Assembly: GCF_000003815.2 (NCBI RefSeq)
Contig: NC_049982.1
Location: 22,079,978-22,143,977 of the forward strand
Origin: Branchiostoma floridae
Taxonomy: Eukaryota; Chordata; Leptocardii; Amphioxiformes; Branchiostomatidae
Reading direction: 5' to 3'
Length of the DNA stretch: 64,000 nt
Under the pieces are notes generated by a model. The model did not search any database and was not told where the DNA came from. It saw only the letters and a program-made list of their open reading frames with translations. This document shows positions 1 to 11,600 of the stretch, one piece after another; the first letter of the stretch is position 1, and each line of letters opens with the position of its first letter. A program made the position numbers and the translations under genes.

Positions 1-36
1 TATTGATTATTGTCTAATGTAAGATATTTGTTGCAG

Positions 37-1933
37 GGTGAAAGCCACTTGCGAGAGCTAAAGACGCACTACTTGGACCGGGTGATGCAGACCAATTTGA
101 CCGCGAAGTCATTCGGCGTGATTTGGGACTTCTCACACATTCCTGAAAGAGATTCATCCGCGTTAATCAAGAAGGCAATGATGTGTCCTTCCAGTCAACG
201 GGCCACACATGGACTTTCAGCTTTCGTTACGGAATATATCCCAAATATTAGTAAGTATTTTGTTTGGAGATTTTGTCATTTTCAAAGTCTTAAAATGTTT
301 CGATTGGTTTTCGATTCTTGATATTTGAATACAAGGACAATCACACGTACTTAAGATTCAAAATGATAGTGTCATCTCAAAATGTGCAACTACTATACTG
401 TATTCCTTGAAATTGGTGGCCTTGATTTGCATTCCATATTTCTTGCTTTCGTTTCTTCGAAGTCAGATATTAGTAATGTACTGTGATGGACATGAATTAA
501 CAAAGTAAATGTCGCTACACAGATTTGTAAAGTCAGTACACAATTACCATCCGACTAACACCAGCCTTTTCCCGGTACTTCCCCAGCAATCTACACTCAT
601 GGCCGTGGGCTTCCCCAGCCTAATAACGTCGACAAGTACAGGGCTTTCCTGTACATCGGCAACTGCATGAAGTCAGCACACAGCCATTTCGTCAACAAGG
701 AGACCAACGACTACGTGCTCATCGACAACGACCGTTGTCTGGTGGCCGATAGGGTCGCGGGGGGTCAAAGGTGAATGAACACCTGCAGTTTAATTTGATC
801 ACGATTTTGGCGCTTCTTTATCAAATAGTTATGCTGGCGGGTAAGGTTCATTTATTCTGAGGCAGGCCAGGGGAGCACAGCTGCGGCAACTCGTCTGTAG
901 AGGGACTGTCGTATGGAACATGTTCGAGTTCGTACCAATCTTTACCCTCCAGACAGAAATATCATCAGCAGAATGTTATGGACGAACATATGCAAATGTA
1001 CATTAATTTGCATAATCAATGAGAAAATGAGTTTAATTCTACGGACGATAAACGATTGAAATTTAATACTTGCATCATTTCGAAGTTAATAGATGTGACA
1101 CATTATGTCAATCAAGGTCTCATTAACCAAATTGGTAGGGAAATGCTACAATATGCTTCTTTACTTAGATCAAGCTTAGATAGGACTGTTAAACCTTTGA
1201 AGAGTTTGTGCTTCCTGACTCAGAAAGATGATGATCAACTGATATGATTTACGCACACGAGGACTCATTTTGCTCAAAGGCCACCATCGCCATGGTATGT
1301 TTTTTTTATTACCATACGTGTTGACGGTTGCCTCAAATGACACCATATTCATTCTACTTGTTCATGTACATACTATTACCATGAGTAAACAATATAGATT
1401 TGATATGTTACAATTAGTTACATGTAGTAGGGATTGCAACCCCAAGGTTCGGTTTACATTTTTATATTATTCTTTATTTCAGGCACTACAGGCCCACATC
1501 AGTGCATACAAGTAAAATCAGGAGACATGAATGTATATATATATACGTGAATTATACAATAAATACAATATCAAAGCATTACCGATTGTAGACAAGATCA
1601 ACATAGTATCATATATTGTAACCATAATGCAAGACAATCAACCATTGCGTTCTAATTCTTAATACCTCCCTTCATCTTTCTTGAATCTTGTGTTTCTTGT
1701 CTACTTGCAGAAATGATGTTAATCACCTTGCTAAGATGTTTAACAAACGCCCTGTGTGTCAGGTCCTTGACGATGTCATCCACAGGTTGAAGCGGATGAA
1801 CGCAGTTTCATCGCAGGTATGTATACACAGAGTCCAGGCAGGCCAATCAGGGGTTGGAATACATGTAACATTACAACCTAAACACGTTCTACAAGGCTTT
1901 GCTTTCATTCTCTCTCCAAAGTATGGCATCGCT

Positions 1934-1981
<48 letters not shown>

Positions 1982-3553
1982 TGTGTATGTGTATGTGTGC
2001 GTGTATGTGCGTGTATGTGTGTATGTGTGTATGTGCGTGTATGTGTGTGTGTGTGTGTGTGTGTGCGTGTGCGTGCGTGCGCGCGCTTGTAATTAAATAA
2101 AGTAAGTATCAAGAAGCAATATCAAATACTAGTAAGCAGATGACAAATGTACGGGCAAGGATAACAGGAGTATTTTCAATAACTATCACTCTTATCCTGT
2201 TACTTTGTGAGTAGCACAACTCGAAAGAAATCTATATGTATTTGGCCTCTGTGTAAGATGTAGGTAGGTGTTGGACAACCCTTTTCAATATCTTTCATTT
2301 TTTCTCGTTCCTAACAGGTTCCAAGTCTTGGGACGCAGTTTCGGATGGAAGTTGAATCGCACCCTGCCATGGCGCCACTCGTGTTGGAGGAAGACCCTGA
2401 CATATACGAGGAAGTGGACGGGCGTGTGTCCGTCCTAGTCGCTGAGTACAACGCTCTTTGCGAGGGTAACAACCCTGACAAGTTCGACAGCTCTCTTAGA
2501 AAGGTGTACAAGACATCGGCTATCACGGAATCATACTTGGTACACGGCAGGGACTACGTTCTTGCAAAGTTTGCGGACGGTATGAAAGCGTACTTGAAAG
2601 TTGTCGGCGGTGAGGTGCGAGAGGACATTGACGGGTATGTATTCAATGGGGGCCTCGCTGAGCTGGTAGCGTATCACCTCGACCGTCTGCTCGGGATGGG
2701 TCGAGCGGCTGTCTCCGCTGCACGGCGGCTGCGCCTGGACGGGACGGTCCCGATAAACGGCGTCATCAACGTGCAAGGGGAGGTGTTGGAAGATTTCAGC
2801 GGTAAAAGGGACACACTGGGCCGGTACCTTACTGAATCGAAGACGACATCTAAAAGCATACAGTGGATAGCAAACCAACTTCAGAAAGGTCAACATGAAC
2901 TTTATCATTCTCTAAATGTTGTTGTTGTAGGGAAAATGAAGTCCCTAAAAGACAATATAGAGCTACATCCACAAGTCGGAGAATTCTTCAATCATAGTGC
3001 AAACGTTTCTGAGCTCGAAAATGTCGGAGTGACAAGGCAAATGTTGCGGGATCTTGCCGATATTTTCGTGTTTCATTTCTTAATTCACAATCCTACAAAA
3101 GAAAGGCTGGCTATGTCGGAGCTGCGCTTCGTGAGTAATGATAACGATAAAGCATTCTGGCCTGACGTCTCAACCAACGTGTGCGAGTCCATTCTCAGAT
3201 GCCCTGCGTCGCTTCAACCCGAAGGTACCCGAGCATCTACGGAGAAACACGACGCGTGTCCGAATATCTGTTCAAACCCTGATGTGCTTCCTTCGGACCA
3301 ATTCGTGAACTGTCGCTTTACAAAGCACATTGCCTCCAGACTTAAAAGGTTCAGCGATAAAACAGGACCTGGCCAAATGTTCTCGTCTAAACTACGACAA
3401 TCTCTCATTATGAATGAGACTATTGATATCGATTCGTTCAAGTCTTACTTTGGCAAAGTGGCCTTATATGAAGGGATTGGCGCAAGGCTTGATCGTTTAG
3501 CAAACTATATAAAGCAATGCATGGTCAGGTTTGGTGATGGAATATTCATATGA
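37..3553 (+). CDS. FAM20/GASK-like protein with two tandem kinase-fold domains (5' partial)
   Basis: Four exons join in phase: 37-250, 587-770, 1711-1816 and 2318-3553, each flanked by AG and GT; they give 579 residues and a stop, and the gene starts upstream of the window. The last exon carries family hallmarks of FAM20/Four-jointed secretory-pathway kinases: a lysine-bearing strand (AYLKVVGG), [16 protein letters not shown], a catalytic-loop region ([15 protein letters not shown]), a metal-binding-like NDNDKAF, and a C-terminal helical RL...[12 protein letters not shown] tail. Exons 1-3 repeat the same order ([30 protein letters not shown], then [14 protein letters not shown]), so two domains lie in tandem. 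In FAM20C the loop reads GNMDRHH; here both domains lack that Asp-Arg (GNCMKS and HNPTKE), which suggests weak or no catalysis. Known members act in the Golgi or outside the cell. The N-terminus is not visible. The family call is by motif order, not by database search. Confidence 0.65.
1938..2092. repeat. (TG)n microsatellite
   Basis: About 150 bases of TG dinucleotides with scattered TATG and GCGTG interruptions, inside the third intron (1817-2317) of the kinase-fold gene. The open frames across it on both strands (His-Thr or Cys-Val repeats) are artefacts. Confidence 0.95.
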
Positions 3554-4189
3554 TATCATTTTAGCAATTGATAAGTACGCTTTGCCGGTTTATCTATGTA
3601 TTGATGACTAATTAACTGATATCACATCGCTGATGCTGGTAGATATCTTGTCATGAAGACGACATATAATTTACATATTTAGTATGATATACCATACTGT
3701 AAAACTTAAGTAAGCCATTTATATGCACACTGATAACGCGCATTTAAATAGTCGAGCTATGTTTGTTTGTTTGTTTGTTTGTTTGTTTTATTTTGATCTG
3801 CATTAGTGATACATGTAGTATCTTTATTCTTCCTGGAGTCCTACAATTCATAAACAACTAGAGTTCGACAAACACATCTCTTCGCCAAAGAATCATGCCT
3901 TTATTTAAGACTTTGAGTTTAAGGTCTTATTCATGTATTACTAAATAGTAGCATGAACTGTTATCCTCACAAAGCCAGAAATGCATGTTCCCCAAAACAA
4001 GTCTGTGATCACAGATGACCTGGTACCATGCCTGGTCAATCAGAATTTCATGCCTTCCAGAGGTTTTGTCCCCAGTGTAACAGCGTCCAGCTCACAAGCT
4101 CCTCCAGCAAAACATCTGTGTAACAGCTGTGTCTATAGATATAGGTCAAAATGATATATACTGTAATTGGCCACTAATTACAACTAAAT

Positions 4190-5450
4190 GCATCTTTCCA
4201 TGTAGATTATTATCTAAAGTACATTTCAGCCAAAAACAATGCAAACAAGTTTGAAAGTCCTATCATGGAATTCAGTGGATTTCTGTACTTTCCTCATTAA
4301 TTATGCAAATTAGCTGTTGATTTGAATAATTAGCATTACATTATGTAAGTCGTCACTTAGGCTATCTACCACTCAAAAATCACGACCACAGCCTGTTCAG
4401 AACACAAGATGTAAAAAATTGAAGTTTTGCTGCAGTACCTTAGGAAGCCGCTAGGGGGTCCACTATCATACTCGACCTTCGTTGTTCTGACCCCTACCCA
4501 CCTACCAAATATTATCAGGATCCTTTCAAGGCTTCTCGAGTTATGCATTACACAAACAAACGGACGCACACACTCGGCCCGCTACCGTCCTAACGGAAAA
4601 TGATATGCCAACTATTTTCAAACACAACCTTCCTTTCTGCAAACGCTACTCAAATGCCAAATATCATGAAAATCCATACACAGATTCTTGAGTTATATGC
4701 TGTTGGAATGGATTTATGAACGTTCCTCATTAATTATGCAAATTATCTGCTAATTTGCATAATAAGTATTACATTGTGTAAGTCATCACTCATTCTATCT
4801 ACATACCAAAAATCCCGATGATCCGTCAACACGTTCTTGAGTTATTCTCGTCCAAAGTTTGAAAGGAATTCGAAATCGGTGCCTGCAGTTCCCAAAAAGC
4901 CGCTAGGGGGTCCAAACTCACAGCACTTACTCTTTGTCCCAAGGGCTATCTACCACTCAAAAATCATGACCACAGCCTGTCCAGAACACGAAGTGTATAA
5001 TTTAAAAGTTTTGCTGCAGTACCTTAGGCAGCCACTAGAGGGCCCATTATCAAACTTGACCTTCGTTTTCATGACACCCACCCACCTACCAAATATCATC
5101 AGGATCCATTCAAGGGTTCTCGAGTTATCTTGCATACAGACAAACGCACTTACATACAAATCCCGCTACAGCACCGTAGGTAAGAGCTAGGTAAACCATT
5201 TTCGCACTTGACCTTCCTCTCCAAAACCGCTACACACCTACCAAGTATCGCCCAGCTGCATTTTGACTTATGCTGCCCAAAACAAACCCCCAAAACATAC
5301 CAAGCTTGCTGCAGTACCGTAGGAAACGCCAGGTAAACCGTTTTCTATCTTCGGATTCCTTTTGACAACCGCTACACACCTACCAAAAATCACAAAGTTC
5401 CATCCACAATTTCTGGAGTTATTTGCTGTTGACCTACATACAGACCCAAG
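4190..5450. repeat. Internally repeated dispersed-type repeat block
   Basis: The segment around 4360-4460 (GGCTATCTACCACTCAAAAA, then CTGCAGTACCTTAGG and GCCGCTAGGGGGTCC) recurs around 4947-5045 with small changes. The text TCATTAATTATGCAAATTA occurs near 4293 and again near 4728. Two further partial units (CCGCTACACACCTACCAA at about 5225 and 5371) follow. There is no coding potential. The pattern suggests several nested or tandem copies of one repeat family; a similar TTATGCAAATTAG stretch occurs near 44780. Confidence 0.7.
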
Positions 5451-6459
5451 TCAGCAATCTCATACTCTTCTTGGCGAAGAGAATAAATACAAAACATAAG
5501 CAACAAATTAACCAATGGTCTAACTGACCCTCTCTAAAGAACACACTGAACTGGCAGGACATTCATTCCCGCAACATCTACTACCTGGGACAGGCTCCCA
5601 GAGATCAGAGAGATCGGTCAGAGAGATCACTAAACCTAAAACTGGCTTCCAAGCTTTTAAGGCTCAGGCCCATCACTATATCTTCTCAAGAGGGAAGTTC
5701 ACTTGCCAGCACTGAACTGCCACTGCATTACAGACGGACACTCCCTTCTTGAAAGTAGTATGGTATACTTCATAGACATCTGTTCTGTCAAGCGAGATCG
5801 TTGACCCCAGTCGGATATTTCGGGGCTTTTTGAGCATCAACTTGTGTATCGCATGATAACGCTAAGGCATTAAGAATTTCACAAAAATAAGATCCTCGGT
5901 TTATGAATTATGAATTGCTGAGGGAGAATACAACATAGGTTTCTCGTAATAAATCTCAGCCGATGTCCGTTTGGGCTTCGTGTAGACAAAAGCCCTGTTA
6001 CAGGTATGGCTTGCTAAAGTGTAATACGTGTCATTCCCGGTCAGTCTTTGACACACCCTGGTATTGTCGAACACCTCCTCGAATTGTCCCTTTGGACCTT
6101 GGATAAGGATAGGGCTTATCGTAAGTCAGAAAGCATGACAATTATCCTGGCTTTTTTGTGAAGGCAAGGGGAATTATACACAAGGTCTCCATCACTACTC
6201 ATCGGATTGAGGCACTATATTAGCTGTGCCATTTTAATTGTGTGGTGACTGACACCAAGGGCATTGCTCTCCTGGCTCGACCTAGTGGCACTGGTGTGAC
6301 GACTTTATCAACTTGGTGATACAAAGTGGGACCAATTATCTCCTAGCAGATTTTAGGCTACAGCTTGTTTTAGACATCCATTCAGACATATCCGGCGCCT
6401 GTGGTGACACTGCTCTTGCGGCACAACCAGGCCGTACTGTGTGACAATTATCTCCTAAA

Positions 6460-6640
6460 ACATCACAGACCCATGCATAATAGAAAAGGTGGGATCATTC
6501 GTCTTCCACTGTCTTCGGAAAAGAAGTCGAACCCAATAACCCAGAATTCTAGAGCTATCTTAAGACTAAATCAGACACTTGCAAATTGTACACTGTTTGT
6601 ACTACTCAAGTTACATGCAATTAGCCCACGGGCAATAAAG
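6460..6640. repeat. Dispersed repeat, copy 1 (pair with 9775-9965)
   Basis: ATAATAGAAAAGGTGGGATC, a segment with CTTCCACTGTCTTCG, GTCGAACCCAATAACCCAG and the closing GCAATTAGCCCACGGGCAA occur here and again in the same order inside the second stanniocalcin intron. The two copies are in the same orientation and have diverged by substitutions and small indels. Confidence 0.8.
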
Positions 6641-8659
6641 TTTCACTATTATAAATTGAACACGTTATGTGTTTATGTTGGTTATCATCGGTTGCAATGG
6701 CAACGGCCAGTTTTCAATTTGGCGGATTTATCGTTAATTGACAATTGCTAATTTTCTTCATTCTGTAGCTGCTACGAAAGTGTTCATTATGATCTGCGAT
6801 AACAAGTTACGTCGATGGAATTATTGATCTATGTTGTTGCCCATCTGACATATGTGTATGCACAACAGACCATAGGAAATGCATGTTGAAAGATACATGT
6901 TTGTCACCATATTTTTAAAGCTTCAAAAACAGTAATCCTTGGGGTCTGCAGTTTACCTTATATTACATATTTACCCAAACTCTGCTCCCCTTTAAAGAGA
7001 TGAAGAGCAGTGTGTGCTAGAAAGGTAATGTCCGTTTTTTGTCTGTTTGTCACACTGACTGGGAATTACTACTAGGTAAATGCTCAAGGAAAGGTAAATT
7101 CCTATACCTCCAATTCACGACAATGAATAAAGTAAGAAATTCTCCCAAAATCCCTAAATATATGATCTTCAATGTCTTGTTATGTATGATGTATACGAGG
7201 GTTGAAACTATAACTGTACCAAAATACAGACGTTGATCTACCCTTTACGGAAGCTACAAAGTTTTTTTGGTCAATGTTGCATATCTAGAAAAATACGCCA
7301 CAAACTCATTACAAAACCATTCATAGTACAAGTATTAGTCTTTTTCTTGTTGAGAAGGCCACAAATAGTCTATTTTGGACACGTCAGTGCTCTTTACCAG
7401 GTGAAAATCTGCCGTTTTGAAAAATTGCCGTTGCCATAGCAAACTTAATACGTCATGTAGTCGTCAGCCCCCAGAGATTTCAGTCAGGCCACCTCGATAT
7501 AAATCGATAGATATGCCACTTACAGAGGGGTGACGTGGGCGGCTTGGTTAATGAGGACGTATCTCCTGTCACAGAGTGGACTGGGTATGTCATCAATAAC
7601 GCTTTGGTGAGAAGACGTTTCATGGTCAGTCAGCGGTACCCAATCGTTCCAGTAAACTGAAAAGACCGAGGAAGCATATCATGACAAGAGCTACGTTGTT
7701 ATCTAGGAAATAACTTCATGTCTGCATTGCTTTGCCGTCAAACAGCGGTGTGTGAACCATCCACCGTGTCTGTATCAAATGGTGAGTAACATTGAAATGG
7801 TACAGTTAGATACACAGCAACATTCTCGGCTTTAATGTGTTTGGCACATCCATATCGGAATATCAGGACATGAAATAAATCAGGACATCAAGGAGGTTCC
7901 TTGAGGACATGAAGTTGTAATTGGACCAACAATACATCCATGGAATCCTTACTTACGCCTACAGACTGAACAGGGTGGGTGTCCTATTGGGAAACTGACT
8001 GGATAATACATAAGGCTCTGATACAGGTAACTGATGAAACAATTCAAGAAGCACTGTTACAAATCACACAACCGGTAACCGTCTGACTTTGTCTTACATA
8101 TGTGTTTTTTTGTCATTCTCTCCGCGCCATTACTTCGTCACGATTTTGACAAACGGATGGAAGCAGTGTTGAATAAATATTAAGTGATATTTTTCTCTAA
8201 CAATAAAGCTCATTTTTGGTGCAAAGCAATGTGCTGTTACTGAATGAAATCTTCAAGGTGTTACTATGTCTATGTAGGACTGAAATGTTGGTATCAGCAA
8301 TCTAGGTTCAATGGTGTTAAGTTATGTAGATTACTCTCTGTGCAAGAGTATCATCCCAACTTAACACTACTGTACATCAAAAGTAGCTTGAACGATTAAG
8401 TATAACACGCGGTAATTTGCTTATTGAAGGTCTTGAGTCGTTATTAAATCATTTAGTTTCTTTATCTTGTTCCGCTCAGCAAAATATCATTCAAAGACAA
8501 ATCATGATCTCTACAACTGGATAATATTTGGGCATTACTTCCAGACGTTTCCAGTGACATCTATCACTCTTCTCACAATAAACGTGATAATGTATGATGT
8601 ATTTTGCTTGGATATAATCTATGGCACCGATGTAAGATTACTGTTGCCCATTGTTGTTG

Positions 8660-11600
8660 TTAGCCGTACATGGAGAACCAGCACCCCAGGCCGAACTTGT
8701 TCATGACGGACAGGACGGCCTCTCCCACGGCTGCCGTCAGGTCGGGCCGGAACTGCGCGCGGACGTCATCCTCACACTCCATGATGGACCGGATCAGCTC
8801 ATAGGTGGGTCTGCCGAAACCAAACGTGTTATCATTAATGTAATAACATTCAAAAACCATCGTGATACTCATACTGACAAGGTCGGCGGTTAAGAAAATA
8901 CGGTGCTACTGGTCAAGGTTCAGACAATGTTGCAGGTGCTAAGATAGACGTGACACACTCTAACTTTTGTATCAACCATTACTAATAGAGTGTGGTGAAC
9001 AAAATGGAGAATAGAAGAATGTGAAGTGAAGAGTAGCCTAGTATCCAGCCGTATTATAGCTTCCGAGTCTCTTCGGTCCTCTTCACAAATACGAAGAGGA
9101 CAGAAGAGACTCGGGAGCTATAATACTGCTGGATACCAGGCTAGTAATGTGAAGAAGCAAAATGGTACGACAGATCCTTCTTGTGCCAGCTTAAACTAAT
9201 TTTGTTCTAGATAATCAATCGTAAAACGGCCATGGTGTAGATGCTACATCGTTCATTCAAGCTGTGATTGTGAATGAGACATGGCTGTCTTGATATGAGG
9301 ACACATTACGAGCCAGTACCTGTTCCGTAGCAGCTCCTGTACAGGCATGATCGCCTTGATGGCCTGAGTGTTGTTAGCAGCCACATTGCAGAGGCCGTGT
9401 TCTTCTAAGCAGTGCGACTCCGCCATGATGACCAGCTCCTGCAGCTCCACACACGAGCCTGACACCAAGCTGACGTCATTGGTCAAGGTTCTGGCCATGC
9501 AGGGTAGTGCTCCTTTCAGGAACACTTTGCCCTGCGGAACAACACACCATGGTTGTGAAAAGGGAACGAATCTGGTCACAGAGTCTGACATGGTGTACTT
9601 TCGTTTCGATGCAATATCTGTACACTATATGGTGAAAGACGAAACACATTTTATGTGAAACTGCTCTTTCTACGATCACGAAAGAAAAGAGCTGTTTGAA
9701 GATGCCACAAAATTCCATCCAAACTTTTTAACATTACCGATAAAAAGAAAACAATTCTCCTTCTTACTTCAGAAAACCCACACATAATAGAAAAGGTGGG
9801 ATCTTTCATCTTCCACTGTCTTCGAAAAATGAGTCGAACCCAATAACCCAGGATCTAGAGTTAGTTTTTACAAGTTTTAGACTAGAGTAGACACCTTTTA
9901 TATTGTTTTTACTTTGTCTAAATTTATCATGTTACCTGCAATTAGCCCACGGGCAAGGATTTGTAATAAACTTTTTAATCATTCATCGATGCTGATATGT
10001 CTTTGACAACGTATTTGCATACGTGGTTATCTTTTATAAAGCAATGCGTCATGTGGTGGTTGTGATAAGGTATGACATAAGCTGGAGATTCCTAAACAGA
10101 AGTGAACTTGAACTTTAAAACATGATCCTGTGTATGATACGCCGACGTAGTCGCGAAATTATGGAATACTACCTCTTCATGAGTTAAGTCCCTTTGTGAC
10201 TGCTAACTTCACTAAGCTGCCTTTCTGCACCGGATCCTAAATGAGCCTCCCCTCTGAGTCAAAGAGCACGAGAGAAAGTACACAGATTCTAATGTCTGGA
10301 AGATCATCAAAACAGGTGATCATTTCCCGTATCTCACGTCATGTTATGCTTCAAGTCTGTTGAAGAATCTTTAAGTTCTCATGTAATACCTTATCACAGT
10401 CTTCAACCCCCGTTCCATCGGTCTATATCAGATAATGTCTGCTTGACGCGTCAGCAAACTGATGAACCTTCATCGAAATTAAGCAGCAATTCATCAAGAA
10501 CATACCAGCTCAAATCCAGACTAACATGAAAATGGAATAAATATTTGGCAGGAACTAACGTAGACACTGTCAGAGATGCACATATGCATATCACGTTTTC
10601 ATATTTATGCATCCATCTTTACCTATATTCCTAACGCTTGATTGTCAAGTCTGAAAAAAAAGCTCATACATTATGCATGCGAGGGACCTCTTTGCCATGA
10701 AATCCGTATATCCACTATTTTAAATTTCTGGTTTGCTTTTATTATTAGTTTGAAGCCAACTTATTCAATTATTCACATCCACACTTTTTTTGTCTTTTCT
10801 GGCAAAGTTGTCTCCATCCTTCTTTGCAACATTATTAGTCATTTTTGGGGTAATAGAATCATATGGGATATGTATGTCTATTGGAGCTCTGCATATTCCA
10901 TATTCATGGTTACCGGTGATATGAGCTGACGTGCTGTTGCGAGATACAGACACTAAGAACTCCGTTATCGACGTACTTAGATCAGAATCTCAGAACTACT
11001 GCCTTAAACCATAGATTAGGTGCATACATAGTGAAATACTGTCCTGAACTTTCTCGGTGGAATTACATTTCTCACGACAAACCTCTAAATCTACATGTGG
11101 ATCTTTTCAGATCAAATAACGATGATATAGCATAATGCAGGACTTTGTTCCGAAGCCGCTATCCCAGGTTTGCCAGGGGGTATTATCCACTAAACAGGAC
11201 GCAGACTGACTTAATTCCAGACAGATCCCTGAGAAAGATGATGGGCTTAAATGAAATATCACCGGGTAAAGACAACGTTTCTGGGTATTATGTCCATTTT
11301 GCTACTGGACGAGTTTGTTTTATCGACGATCAAAGGATGAATTGTGTTTGCGTCACGATGCTGTGTAGTTATCCTCGCGGAAAGCACCTTGCCTAGTGTA
11401 GATGCTGGTAAAGTGCCGGCTTTTCTTTCTTCGCAATCTTCTAAACCGACTGGTCTAACGTTTCAGGACGAGAAACAAAACGGACCATCACCGCCCTCCC
11501 ATGTCACTTATGAAAGATTACCATCACGCAAAGCCTTACCAACGAACACCATGACAGAGTCTTTGAAGTTGAAAAAAAACTCCCACCAACTTCTATACTA

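Larger units (their letters stand above)
3554..8659. other. Intergenic region, no gene recognised
   Basis: Between the stop of the kinase-fold gene and the stop of the convergent stanniocalcin gene there is no open frame with recognisable protein similarity and no paired splice sites around coding-like sequence. It holds a short (GTTT)n run at 3763-3790, an internally repeated block at 4190-5450 and one copy of a dispersed repeat at 6460-6640. The 3' UTRs of both flanking genes must lie here, but I see no clear polyadenylation signal for either. Confidence 0.6.

Noticed and set aside
1688-2112. Cys-Val and His-Thr rich open frames
   Set aside because: They are translations of the TG microsatellite; only 1711-1816 is a real exon, and it ends before the repeat.
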